43,321 nt of DNA from Rhodospirillaceae bacterium (GCA_002728255.1 PBWV01000003.1:1-43321), one strand, 5' to 3'; counted from the first letter of the stretch, positions 1 through 6,002 are shown. Program-made: numbers and translations. The notes: generated by a model not told the origin, from the sequence alone.

Positions 1-22
1 TGGACCTAAACCCATTGTTTAG
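1..22 (+). CDS. 3' end of a second DUF805 gene (cut by window edge)
   Basis: Bases 2-22 read G-P-K-P-I-V-stop. These are exactly the last six codons and stop of the complete DUF805 gene at 3268-3648, and the identity continues for 69 bases past the stop. I infer that the left edge cuts through the end of a second, probably duplicated, DUF805 membrane-protein gene. Only six residues are visible, so nothing can be said about the rest. Confidence 0.55.
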
Positions 23-91
23 GCGTTATGAAATAACTACTGGGATTCTGCCCGTGAATGTGTCGTGAGAGATTACAAAGGTTGTTGAGTA
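1..91 (+). repeat. 91-bp perfect direct repeat, left copy
   Basis: Every base of 1-91 matches 3627-3717 in the same orientation. Identity stops at base 92 (a here, g at 3718). The repeat covers the last DUF805 codons and the spacer up to the start codon of the MORN-repeat gene in the right copy. In this left copy the spacer runs instead into the end of the minus-strand gene at 106-474. The true left end lies outside the window, so the repeat may be longer. Confidence 0.97.
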
Positions 92-105
92 AGTAGACCT
101 AGTTC

Positions 106-474
106 TTAATTAGAAAACCCAAAATCACTCATCAGAATAGTCTTATCGACAACGTCCATACTGAAGTCGGACCACACCTCTGGATACTCTCGTTTTAATA
201 GTTCCTCCTTTGCCAATCTCTTCTTCAAGATTGAATGGACATGAACACCTCTGAACCGTTTTCCACGCACAGTCAGGTATCCCTTCTTATTTAACCCCTC
301 GGCAATGGCATTAAAGGTCATTCCTTGCTCTCGATACTCAGAGATGGTCTGATAAAGGAATAGTTGGTATGAGGAATAGTGATTTCCAGTGAGGGCAGGG
401 GATCGATAAGTGATGGTGAAGTTGAAGGTTAGGTCAGTATTTTTTAATGCACCCCTACACCGTACAAATGCCAC
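106..474 (-). CDS. Small protein with recombinase-like helix-turn-helix segment
   Basis: The protein has 122 residues. Around residues 50-85 it resembles the C-terminal DNA-binding part of large serine recombinases: a predicted helix, then the pattern MTFNAIAEGLNKKGY, then T-x-RGKRF and VHSILKKR. There is no catalytic resolvase domain, so it is not a working recombinase on its own. I recall similar stand-alone proteins of about 120 residues, with the same YRSPAL and NHYSSYQLFLYQ patterns, in marine alphaproteobacteria, but know no function for them. Its 3' end lies just past the left repeat. The start used is a GTG without a clear Shine-Dalgarno; a later start is possible. Confidence 0.6.
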   Translation of the reverse strand: MAFVRCRGALKNTDLTFNFTITYRSPALTGNHYSSYQLFLYQTISEYREQGMTFNAIAEGLNKKGYLTVRGKRFRGVHVHSILKKRLAKEELLKREYPEVWSDFSMDVVDKTILMSDFGFSN

Positions 475-790
475 GGTGGAGTAAGTTCCAAAGGACGTAT
501 TTTCCCAATTAAGGCATCTTTCATAGGAAAGGTTTGTTGGCCTATGCAGAAACTCATTACCACCAAAAAAATTATTTTTCTATCGGTACTTTTCCTGTTA
601 CCCTGCCAGTTTGCTTAATTTCACCATCAAAAATCAATGCTTAAGATACGAGAGGCGATAATGAGGCAGCACAAAAATTTGACTTTGTGTCTGAAAACTA
701 GACTTTTCTAGTCTCGGCACCTGTATTGCAATTTGCAAAACACGGATACTGTAACGTCTAAGATTTAAGCGTTTTGGGGAGGGAAAATTC
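475..790. other. Spacer with one orphan leader and a small hairpin
   Basis: No full gene was found here. The stretch holds the short leader ORF at 544-618 and a perfect 6-bp inverted repeat, ACTAGA and TCTAGT, at 697-712 with a four-base loop. There is no T-run after the hairpin, so it does not look like an intrinsic terminator. The Shine-Dalgarno of the next gene (GGGGAGGG) closes the stretch. Confidence 0.6.
544..618 (+). pseudogene. Orphan signal-peptide-like leader ORF
   Basis: An ATG opens 24 codons that read like a complete secretion signal: a lysine-containing start, then a hydrophobic core of I, F, L and V, then PCQFA. A TAA follows at the place where cleavage would be expected. No mature domain follows in any frame that I could see. 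It is the first of three such truncated leaders in the island, with 3177-3266 and 4211-4282. It could be the stub of a lost secreted protein or a small hydrophobic peptide gene. Confidence 0.35.
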
Positions 791-1207
791 GTGAATTATA
801 TAAATAAACTATTTTCGTATAGCGTAATCATTTTGTCTTTTGTGATCCTGCAGAGTCGAGCTCCGGCAACCGCGGATGATTTTGCGTTTTCATTTGAATG
901 GGGAGATATTCCGAGGTGTACTACTGGGAGCCCTACCGACGTCGACAATCCAATTTTTACTCTATCAAATCTGCCAGCGGGAACGGTCGAGATAGATTTT
1001 AAACTTCGTGATCTCGATGCGCCAAGTTGGTTTCATGGAGGTGGAACTATCCAATACGTTGGGGAAGATGTTATCCAACCAGGAGCGTTCAGGTATAAAA
1101 GTCCTTGTCCGCCAAGCGGTAAGCACAGGTATCGTTGGAAAGCTACAGCCAAGAATGCAGACGGTGATGTTCTCGCAGAGGCGAAGTCTATAAAGCATTA
1201 TCCGTAG
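791..1207 (+). CDS. Secreted PEBP-like (YbhB-type) protein
   Basis: The protein has 138 residues with an N-terminal signal peptide (hydrophobic residues 9-22, likely cleavage near ATA/DD). The mature part resembles the phosphatidylethanolamine-binding protein fold: a strand reading LSNLPAGTVEIDFKLRDLDAP, then GGGT, and late in the chain SPCPPSGKHRYRW, which corresponds to the P-P-x-G-x-HRY core of YbhB-like proteins. Two cysteines (in RCT and SPCPP) could pair in the periplasm. The GTG start at 791 is supported by GGGGAGGG about eight bases upstream. Ligand and role are unknown. It stands alone, with non-coding gaps on both sides. Confidence 0.75.
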   Translation: MNYINKLFSYSVIILSFVILQSRAPATADDFAFSFEWGDIPRCTTGSPTDVDNPIFTLSNLPAGTVEIDFKLRDLDAPSWFHGGGTIQYVGEDVIQPGAFRYKSPCPPSGKHRYRWKATAKNADGDVLAEAKSIKHYP

Positions 1208-1344
1208 GCGGTTTTCTGAAATTTTTTGGTTTTAAATGCGATGCGACAGCGGGGCCAAAATTAGTTATGCATTTTCAAAAAACATAACAAAAGGTCAAAG
1301 GGCTTAAATGTGCAAACATATCTGAGGAATGTAAATCAAGAGGG

Positions 1345-1440
1345 TTTATTGGTATTCCCTGATTTCTCTCAATGTGTCATCATTCTCGTATGAAAAACCT
1401 GACCGCCACCATCTGCCTAATGATTGCCGTGCTTCTTGGA
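1345..1440 (+). repeat. Leader module copy A (5' UTR plus signal-peptide codons)
   Basis: This 96-base stretch, from TTTATTGGTATTCCC through the first 17 codons of the 1390 gene, matches 3132-3227 at 83 of 96 positions with no gap (counted by hand). Its coding part also matches 2376-2426 at 44 of 51 positions. The proteins that follow are unrelated. The untranslated part has no obvious Shine-Dalgarno sequence. Confidence 0.9.
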
Positions 1441-2190
1441 AGTGCGGGGGTCAGTTGGAGTGCTGATTTCGAAAAATCATTGCGGGTACTCTATGAAGAT
1501 TTAACGCCCGATCAACGATTAATTATTAAGTCATTACCACTACGGCGTATTGAATATCCTCAACCTGCGGGTACTAAGTATCAAGGTATATTTATAGACA
1601 AAGTGTGTGGCGATCAAGGTTACGGTACTGGTGGCATACTCGAATTGGATGATGGCGAGATGTGCTTTGATTTAGAAAATGGTGAGTACGGTTTTGGATG
1701 TTTAGAGAGAAGAATTTATTCTGGCGGTAGTGGCGATGTACTGCGTTATGGACCTTGGGTCGGTCGGAATGGTGAATTACGGTTTTTTGATAATGGAGGT
1801 TTTGAGGTAATTCCGACAAATAAAGAGATATTCGCTTTGTTCGTTTGCGCTTCCTCTAACGCAGAAATAACCCGCCTATTGCAAAATGCAAAAACAGAGT
1901 TTCTTCGACTTGCTAAGAAGGAAGATGCTGCCGCCATGTATAGGTTAGGTTGGTTGGATCAATTTTTACGAAGGAAATTTTCCCGCGCGGCAGAGTGGTA
2001 CGAAAAATCGATGTATCTAGGTAACAAAAATTCGAAAGAGGCACTTAGCATGATGTGCAACGATGCCAATGGGGACAAAAATGGCAATTTCCGTTGGGGA
2101 TCGTTCGCGGATTATCCGGGACGGACAGAGTCGTATGCTGACGTTAAGAGAGTATTACGTCATTGTAATTTTGCGGAAAAATCAGATTAG
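1390..2190 (+). CDS. Secreted protein of unknown function with Sel1-like C-terminal part
   Basis: The protein has 266 residues from ATG 1390. This start is preferred over the in-frame ATG at 1372 because it matches the start of the reused leader MKNLTATICLMIAVLLG. Signal cleavage is likely at VSWS/ADF. Residues from about 45 to 150 are rich in G, Y and W and match no family I know; they hold several cysteines (VCGDQG, MCFD, GCLERR). Near residues 185-220 the text AMYRLGWLDQFLRRKFSRAA with AEWYEKSMYLGN looks like one Sel1/TPR-type helical repeat. I recall the same leader in front of multi-repeat Sel1 proteins in marine alphaproteobacteria, so this may be a diverged member. Likely periplasmic. 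Confidence 0.7.
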   Translation: MKNLTATICLMIAVLLGSAGVSWSADFEKSLRVLYEDLTPDQRLIIKSLPLRRIEYPQPAGTKYQGIFIDKVCGDQGYGTGGILELDDGEMCFDLENGEYGFGCLERRIYSGGSGDVLRYGPWVGRNGELRFFDNGGFEVIPTNKEIFALFVCASSNAEITRLLQNAKTEFLRLAKKEDAAAMYRLGWLDQFLRRKFSRAAEWYEKSMYLGNKNSKEALSMMCNDANGDKNGNFRWGSFADYPGRTESYADVKRVLRHCNFAEKSD

Positions 2191-2375
2191 GTTCCTATAG
2201 GACACATACTAAAGGAACACCGATGGATATCTGCGTGGTTGCAATTGAGACATAGGAAATGTTGCTGGGTTGAGACTTGCCCGGCGCTGCGCAAACATCC
2301 ACCCGTCTCCCACCCAGAACTCCACACGCCCCATTTTCTCTACCCATACCGAATATTCTCTGGCAGAATTTCCCT

Positions 2376-2426
2376 ATGAAACACCTGACCACCACCTTCT
2401 GTCTGACGATTACCGTGCTTCTTGGA
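2376..2426 (+). repeat. Leader module copy B (signal-peptide codons)
   Basis: The first 17 codons of the 2376 gene match copy A (1390-1440) at 44 of 51 positions and copy C (3177-3227) at 44 of 51 positions. Unlike copies A and C, the upstream untranslated part is not conserved here. The left boundary of shared sequence therefore falls at or near the ATG. Confidence 0.85.
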
Positions 2427-2828
2427 AGTATTATGTGTATTCAAAATGCATTTGCAAAAGATCTCTTCCTGTATGGCGGAAGCAATCACGATGAGTTTCT
2501 TGGGTGTCTAGTTTGTAATGAGTTTGATGGAGATAGTGTATGTAATGGATTTGGTAGATATGGGAATGAGTTTGGATCCAATATGTGGAATGAATTTTCG
2601 TCTCCTTATGGAAATGAATTTAGCAGTTGTAGTCCTTGGAACGAATTCTCGACCAGCACATGCGTTCCTGTCTTAGTCGATCAGCAGGGAAATTTTTATG
2701 GATACTTTACCACCAATACAGCAAGAACTGACGCCGTAGATTTCGCAGATGCACTATACAGAATATTCAGGGGACATGATGGTGACGTCGAAGCAGTCAG
2801 GAAAACGTTGTGTGATTTATTGAATTAA
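2376..2828 (+). CDS. Secreted cysteine- and NEF-repeat protein
   Basis: The protein has 150 residues, with signal peptide MKHLTTTFCLTITVLLG and likely cleavage near NAFA/KD. Residues about 37-90 form a degenerate repeat built on the tripeptide NEF: HDEF, CNEFD, CNGFG, YGNEFG, WNEFSS, YGNEFSS, WNEFST. C-x-x-C (CLVC) occurs once. The opening LYGGSNHDEFLGC and the closing PVLVDQQGNFYGYF match a bacterial family I remember with the pattern Y-G-x-x-x-S-x-x-S-x-W-N, whose function I do not know. The C-terminal 30 residues (DAVDFADALYRIF onward) look particular to this copy. Start chosen at the leader ATG; the upstream open frame is judged non-coding. Confidence 0.75.
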   Translation: MKHLTTTFCLTITVLLGSIMCIQNAFAKDLFLYGGSNHDEFLGCLVCNEFDGDSVCNGFGRYGNEFGSNMWNEFSSPYGNEFSSCSPWNEFSTSTCVPVLVDQQGNFYGYFTTNTARTDAVDFADALYRIFRGHDGDVEAVRKTLCDLLN

Positions 2829-3176
2829 TGATTTTTACCAACAGATGATAAAGTGAATGGGTATTTACTACCTCAGTGCGGATTCCATTTTTAGAGAAGG
2901 CATGGATGTTGAAAAAGCAGCAGATATGGCAAGGAAAGTTGTGGAAAATATGTATAATTAAGAATTCATATATTAAGTTTTTGTGGGGGTTTAGGAACCC
3001 CTATCACCAATATGGACTGTTCTAACATAAACAACCTCTGTCGATTAAAAGCGTTGATTTTCTGCGGTTTTTACCCCTAAAAATACCCTCCGACAGAGTG
3101 TCCTGTAGGGTGGTGAGTCTGATATAGAGGATTTATCGGTATTCCCTGATTTCCTCCAATCTGTCATCATTCTCGT
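2829..3176. other. Mostly non-coding spacer with gene remnants
   Basis: No full gene is visible. The stretch includes the 34-codon ORF at 2857-2961. It also has a 6-bp inverted repeat GGGGTT/AACCCC at 2986-3001 with no T-run, and an imperfect palindrome near 3086-3114 (ACCCT...ACAG with CTGT...AGGGT). The untranslated half of leader copy C begins at 3132. Confidence 0.5.
2857..2961 (+). pseudogene. 34-codon ORF, possibly a gene fragment
   Basis: ATG 2857 opens 34 codons, starting MGIYYLSADSIF and continuing with a charged, probably helical stretch (DVEKAADMARKVVENMY). An in-frame TGA sits immediately before the ATG. The composition is protein-like, and it reads as the C-terminus of a longer secreted protein, but I do not recognise the family and no Shine-Dalgarno is clear. 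It could be a tail left by the recombination that produced the neighbouring leader copies. Confidence 0.25.
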
Positions 3177-3227
3177 ATGAAACACCTGACCACCACAGTC
3201 TGCCTGATTCTTGCCGTGCTTCTTGGG
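3132..3227 (+). repeat. Leader module copy C (5' UTR plus leader codons)
   Basis: This is the second full-length copy of the 96-base module, matching 1345-1440 at 83 of 96 positions. It includes the untranslated TTTATCGGTATTCCC block and the ATG plus 17 codons. After the shared part the frame reads a glycine run and stops at 3266. Confidence 0.9.
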
Positions 3228-3266
3228 GGTGGGGGTGGTAAATGTACAATACGAAGGGGCGACTGA
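3177..3266 (+). CDS. 29-residue leader peptide ending just before the DUF805 start
   Basis: ATG 3177 starts the reused leader (MKHLTTTVCLILAVLLG), which runs into GGGGK and stops with TGA at 3264-3266. The ATG of the DUF805 gene is at 3268, one base later. The hydrophobic core is intact, but there is no cleavage site and no mature protein. It may simply be a leader whose downstream gene was replaced. If translated, it would place ribosomes directly at the DUF805 start and could couple the two. No experimental support is visible in the sequence. Confidence 0.4.
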   Translation: MKHLTTTVCLILAVLLGGGGGKCTIRRGD

Positions 3267-3267
3267 C

Positions 3268-3648
3268 ATGAACCTTTTTGATGCTGTAAAAGTATGTTTT
3301 GTAAAATACACAAATTTTTCTGATAGAGCGTCTAGGTCAGAATTTTGGTTATTTACGTTATTTAACGCTATTGTAAGTTTGATGTTGATGTTTCTTGATC
3401 CATTGATCGCAGGGGAGTCGTTCCTGGATTACGATGAAATATTTCCGCCTTTATCTACTATTTTTTTACTGGCCATAATTATTCCAGCGATTTCTGTATC
3501 AGTAAGACGCCTTCATGATGTTAACAGATCGGGATGGTGGTTTCTTATCGAATTGACCATCATTGGAGTACTATTCCCGATCCTATACTGGTGCTGCAAG
3601 AAAGGGGATGAAGGAGAAAATAGGTTTGGACCTAAACCCATTGTTTAG
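3268..3648 (+). CDS. DUF805 family inner-membrane protein
   Basis: The protein has 126 residues from ATG 3268, preceded by AAGGGG seven bases upstream; the earlier in-frame start at 3211 lies inside the leader and is rejected. The family hallmarks are present: an N-terminal amphipathic part with FSDRASRSEFW, hydrophobic segments at roughly residues 30-45, 60-80 and 95-112, the SVRRLHDVNRSGWW loop between them, and the closing GENRFGPKP. DUF805 proteins are small membrane proteins of unknown role. The last codons and the downstream spacer are repeated exactly at the left edge of the window, so at least two copies exist. Confidence 0.88.
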   Translation: MNLFDAVKVCFVKYTNFSDRASRSEFWLFTLFNAIVSLMLMFLDPLIAGESFLDYDEIFPPLSTIFLLAIIIPAISVSVRRLHDVNRSGWWFLIELTIIGVLFPILYWCCKKGDEGENRFGPKPIV

Positions 3649-3717
3649 GCGTTATGAAATAACTACTGGGATTCTGCCCGTGAATGTGTCGTGAGAGATT
3701 ACAAAGGTTGTTGAGTA
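3627..3717 (+). repeat. 91-bp perfect direct repeat, right copy
   Basis: Identical to 1-91. It covers the last eight codons and stop of the DUF805 gene and the spacer, and ends two bases before the ATG of the MORN-repeat gene at 3719. The two copies enclose 3.5 kb that holds all copies of the leader module. Confidence 0.97.
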
Positions 3718-3718
3718 G

Positions 3719-4207
3719 ATGAAACATATTCTGGCACCCATGCTCCTACTGGTCTTTCTGTCCCCCGCACTTGTATTAGGTGAAGAGCTTAGGATTGATG
3801 ATTTGGTTGAGCGAGAAGGTATTTATTACAAAAAATTCAGCGATGTTCCATGCTCTGAGAAGAAAACAAACCAAAGAGAACAAGCCTTGAAGGATTTTGT
3901 ATTCTATTGTCCTTATGCTGAAAAGGGCGAAAATGAACAGCTGCAGGGCGCGGGTCACATGACGACTGGAGAAAGGGAGGGTCCTTGGATCAAGTATCAC
4001 GAGAATGGGCAATTAGAAAGCAAAGGATACATAAAGAATGGAATGTTGGAAGGTCCTTGGGTTGGTTATCATAAAAATGGCCAGTTAAGTATTAGAGGCA
4101 CCTACAAGGACGGGAGGCGAGTGGGGATCTGGATACAATACTATGAAGATGGAACGATACACGAGAAATACACGGGTATTTTCGAGAATGGTGAAAAGGT
4201 TAAATAG
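3719..4207 (+). CDS. Secreted MORN-repeat protein (YwqK-like)
   Basis: The protein has 162 residues. The signal peptide MKHILAPMLLLVFLSPALVLG is probably cut before EELRIDDLV. The front of the mature protein has the family text LVEREGIYYKKFSDVP. From about residue 84, MORN-type beta-hairpin units follow: REGPWIKYHENGQLESKGY, LEGPWVGYHKNGQLSIRGTY, RVGIWIQYYEDGTI. The end YTGIFENGEK is typical. Such proteins are often labelled YwqK-family antitoxin, but no toxin gene lies next to it, and I regard that label as uninformative. Residues 44-80 lack the repeat pattern and contain two cysteines. The gene starts two bases after the right direct repeat. Confidence 0.85.
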   Translation: MKHILAPMLLLVFLSPALVLGEELRIDDLVEREGIYYKKFSDVPCSEKKTNQREQALKDFVFYCPYAEKGENEQLQGAGHMTTGEREGPWIKYHENGQLESKGYIKNGMLEGPWVGYHKNGQLSIRGTYKDGRRVGIWIQYYEDGTIHEKYTGIFENGEKVK

Positions 4208-4210
4208 GGG

Positions 4211-4282
4211 ATGAAACACATCTCCACCCCCGCACCCCTAAGGATTTTCCTGTTCATCAAACTATCCCTTAAACATTGTTGA
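4211..4282 (+). pseudogene. Truncated leader of a second MORN-type gene
   Basis: Just after the MORN gene stop, ATG 4211 opens 23 codons (MKHISTPAPLRIFLF, then IKLSLKHC) that resemble the leader of the 3719 gene at both DNA and protein level, sharing MKH and the P-x-L-x-x-x-x-F-L spacing. The hydrophobic core is broken by charged residues and the frame ends at TGA 4282 with no mature part. Best read as the remnant of a tandem copy. Confidence 0.45.
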
Positions 4283-4307
4283 ATCTCGGAATAACAAGAT
4301 TTTTTTT
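4276..4307 (+). terminator. Weak candidate intrinsic terminator
   Basis: TTGTT (4276-4280) and AACAA (4293-4297) can pair around a 12-base loop, followed after two bases by eight T (4300-4307). The stem is short and AT-only, so stability is doubtful. Its position after the MORN gene and its leader remnant, facing a minus-strand gene, is suitable. Confidence 0.3.
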
Positions 4308-4308
4308 A

Positions 4309-4566
4309 TTAATTCATTTTTTCTAATGAATAGACTTCATCGATACAATTGAACTTGGTATCCCATGTTTGCATTTCCGCAGATGTCATTAATTCCTGAA
4401 ATTTTTCCATATCAGTTATGTGAATCATCAAAGCGATCTTCCCCTCCCTTATTATCGCTATATCATAATCAGTAAAAAAATCTCCAACCCTTTCTTTCGT
4501 GGCATTAAACATTTCCATATAGTCATCAGTGGTGCCATCAAAAGTTGAAACTACGCATATATTCAT
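4309..4566 (-). CDS. Small cytoplasmic protein of unknown function (85 aa)
   Basis: The ATG is preceded by AGGAGA at good spacing, which supports translation. There is no signal peptide or membrane segment. The order strand (MNICVVSTF), helix (DDYMEMFNATKERVGDFF), strand (DIAIIREGKIALMIHI), helix (MEKFQELMTSAEM) suggests a ferredoxin-like, dimeric alpha/beta barrel protein, like small DUF3764-type or antibiotic-monooxygenase-fold proteins. That is a fold guess from the pattern; no catalytic residues are recognised. It is transcribed away from the DNA methylase gene that follows. Confidence 0.7.
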   Translation of the reverse strand: MNICVVSTFDGTTDDYMEMFNATKERVGDFFTDYDIAIIREGKIALMIHITDMEKFQELMTSAEMQTWDTKFNCIDEVYSLEKMN

Positions 4567-4688
4567 AATTTTCTCCTAATTATTAAAATACAGTAGAGTT
4601 GTTCGTGAACTAGAGGTTAAATCTACTATTGAATTGTAAAAATGGAATATTGCTCAGAGAATTTCTGATGTCTATGGTGTAGAAGTTG

Positions 4689-5534
4689 ATGTCGGTACAG
4701 CGTGAACTACAGTGTTTTAAGTGGACCGGGTCTAAATGGTTGATAGCAAATAATATTATCCCTTTGATTCCAGGTAATTGTGAAAACTACATTGAACCCT
4801 TCTTAGGAGGGGGAGCGCTGTTATTGAGTAACGCAAAAAGATTTAAAAGGATTACTGGAGCAGACTTATATCAACCTTTAATAAATCTTTGGAAAGTGCT
4901 TAGAGACAAACCTCAGGAAGTTATTGAACGTTATGATGTTTTGTGGGGCAAACTTCGCCAAGAGGTCTTGGAAATTGATTTAGGTAGAGACAAAGGAAAA
5001 AACTACCCGAAAATATTCTATAAATGCCGGGAAGAGTTTAACCGAACCAAAGACCCAGCACTTTTGCTCTTTCTATCTAAAACCTGCTTGAATGGAGTAA
5101 TAAGGTTTTCCAAAGGTGGGCAATTTAACAATTCTTTCCATCATGGAAGACTCGGTCAAAAACCTGAAGCATTTCGCAAATGTGTTATGAATGTCTCACA
5201 AGTCATAAAGGGCGTTAATTTTCTTTCCGCAGATGCGTTGGAGATAGTTCAAAATGCCAACGAGAAAGATTTTATCTTTTTAGATCCTCCTTATTTTGCC
5301 TCAAAAAATAGATACATCGAGAATTATACACTTGAAAATTTGGAGACACTATTGGAACACCTGAATAGTAAGGGAGCGAAATGGATATGTACCTACGACT
5401 CACGGAACGATGTCAAATTAAACCCTAGTTTGTTCCGTCAGCATCTACTGAGTGATGCGTATCAGTCACGGATTAGAAGGACAAGCGGTCAAGGTGTTCA
5501 AAGCACTTCGGAATCAATCTACATGAACTATTAG
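4689..5534 (+). CDS. D12-class DNA adenine N6-methyltransferase (Dam-like), orphan
   Basis: The protein has 281 residues from ATG 4689; a TTG directly before it (4686) is the alternative start. The class hallmarks are in order: the N-terminal KWTGSK (about residues 11-16) and the SAM-binding EPFLGGG (36-42), which corresponds to the family's F-x-G-x-G motif, then the catalytic DPPY (199-202). FNRTKDPALLLFLSKTCLNG and RFSKGGQFN match the family's target-recognition region. It should transfer a methyl group from SAM to N6 of adenine in a short site, but the site cannot be read from the sequence. No restriction enzyme gene is adjacent, so it is an orphan, phage-type methylase in an island. Confidence 0.92.
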   Translation: MSVQRELQCFKWTGSKWLIANNIIPLIPGNCENYIEPFLGGGALLLSNAKRFKRITGADLYQPLINLWKVLRDKPQEVIERYDVLWGKLRQEVLEIDLGRDKGKNYPKIFYKCREEFNRTKDPALLLFLSKTCLNGVIRFSKGGQFNNSFHHGRLGQKPEAFRKCVMNVSQVIKGVNFLSADALEIVQNANEKDFIFLDPPYFASKNRYIENYTLENLETLLEHLNSKGAKWICTYDSRNDVKLNPSLFRQHLLSDAYQSRIRRTSGQGVQSTSESIYMNY

Positions 5535-5771
5535 CCGAACGGATAAACTCTGCAATGTTGTCGCAAAGGACAGTAATAGGAAATCTCTTCAGACGGCTGT
5601 ATTATTGTAACCAGGGAAAAAAGATCTAGTTTTGTCTATCCAAGATGGATTAGTAACCCTAAAACATTACATTTAGTCTTCAATAAGAGGGTATAAGAAA
5701 AGTTCCTATGATAAGTGGTATTTAATGTTCACAATAAGGTTATGGCGCGGTAATTTTGATATCAGGAAACG

Positions 5772-6002
5772 CTATAAGAAAAAAAATCGGATTATCAGTG
5801 CAAGTGCCATCATGACAAAGAAGTGTAAAAAAAATACTTTCCACCTGTCCATAAAGGGGAAGTTAGTTAGATGATCCTTAAAAGTCTTGGAATACCTTTT
5901 CCAGCTTATAAGCTTCCTAAAATAATCCGCGAGGTAAAAAACACTCGCAAACAATGCCGGTATAATAATTGCCCAGAGTAGGGGTCCTTCCCACCAAATC
6001 AT
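5772..6002 (-). CDS. Small two-span membrane protein, unknown
   Basis: From ATG 6002 the 76-residue product has two hydrophobic spans (about residues 7-24 and 58-74) joined by a basic loop rich in K, R and aromatic residues. The first span starts MIWWEGPLLWAIIIPALF and the chain ends ALIIRFFFL. I do not recognise a family. The ATG overlaps the stop of the short ORF at 5999-6181 in the ATGA arrangement, which hints at coupled translation. The longer in-frame start at 6086 would add a stretch without membrane character and is less likely. Confidence 0.45.
   Translation of the reverse strand: MIWWEGPLLWAIIIPALFASVFYLADYFRKLISWKRYSKTFKDHLTNFPFMDRWKVFFLHFFVMMALALIIRFFFL

Noticed and set aside
2986-3001. 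GGGGTT/AACCCC hairpin as a terminator
   Set aside because: The stem is only six base pairs and no T-run follows on either strand.
3211-3267. Earlier start of the DUF805 ORF
   Set aside because: It lies inside the reused leader in another frame; DUF805 homology begins at 3268, which has its own ribosome site.
1-4300. Diversity-generating retroelement as the cause of repeated leaders
   Set aside because: No reverse transcriptase gene, template repeat or adenine-biased substitution pattern is visible in the window; the leader differences are of mixed types.
4630-4700. Possible transposase remnant before the DNA methylase gene (frame reading RISDVYGVEVDVG)
   Set aside because: It recalls the helix of IS256-type transposases, but only about 20 residues are present and no other part of an element is found.
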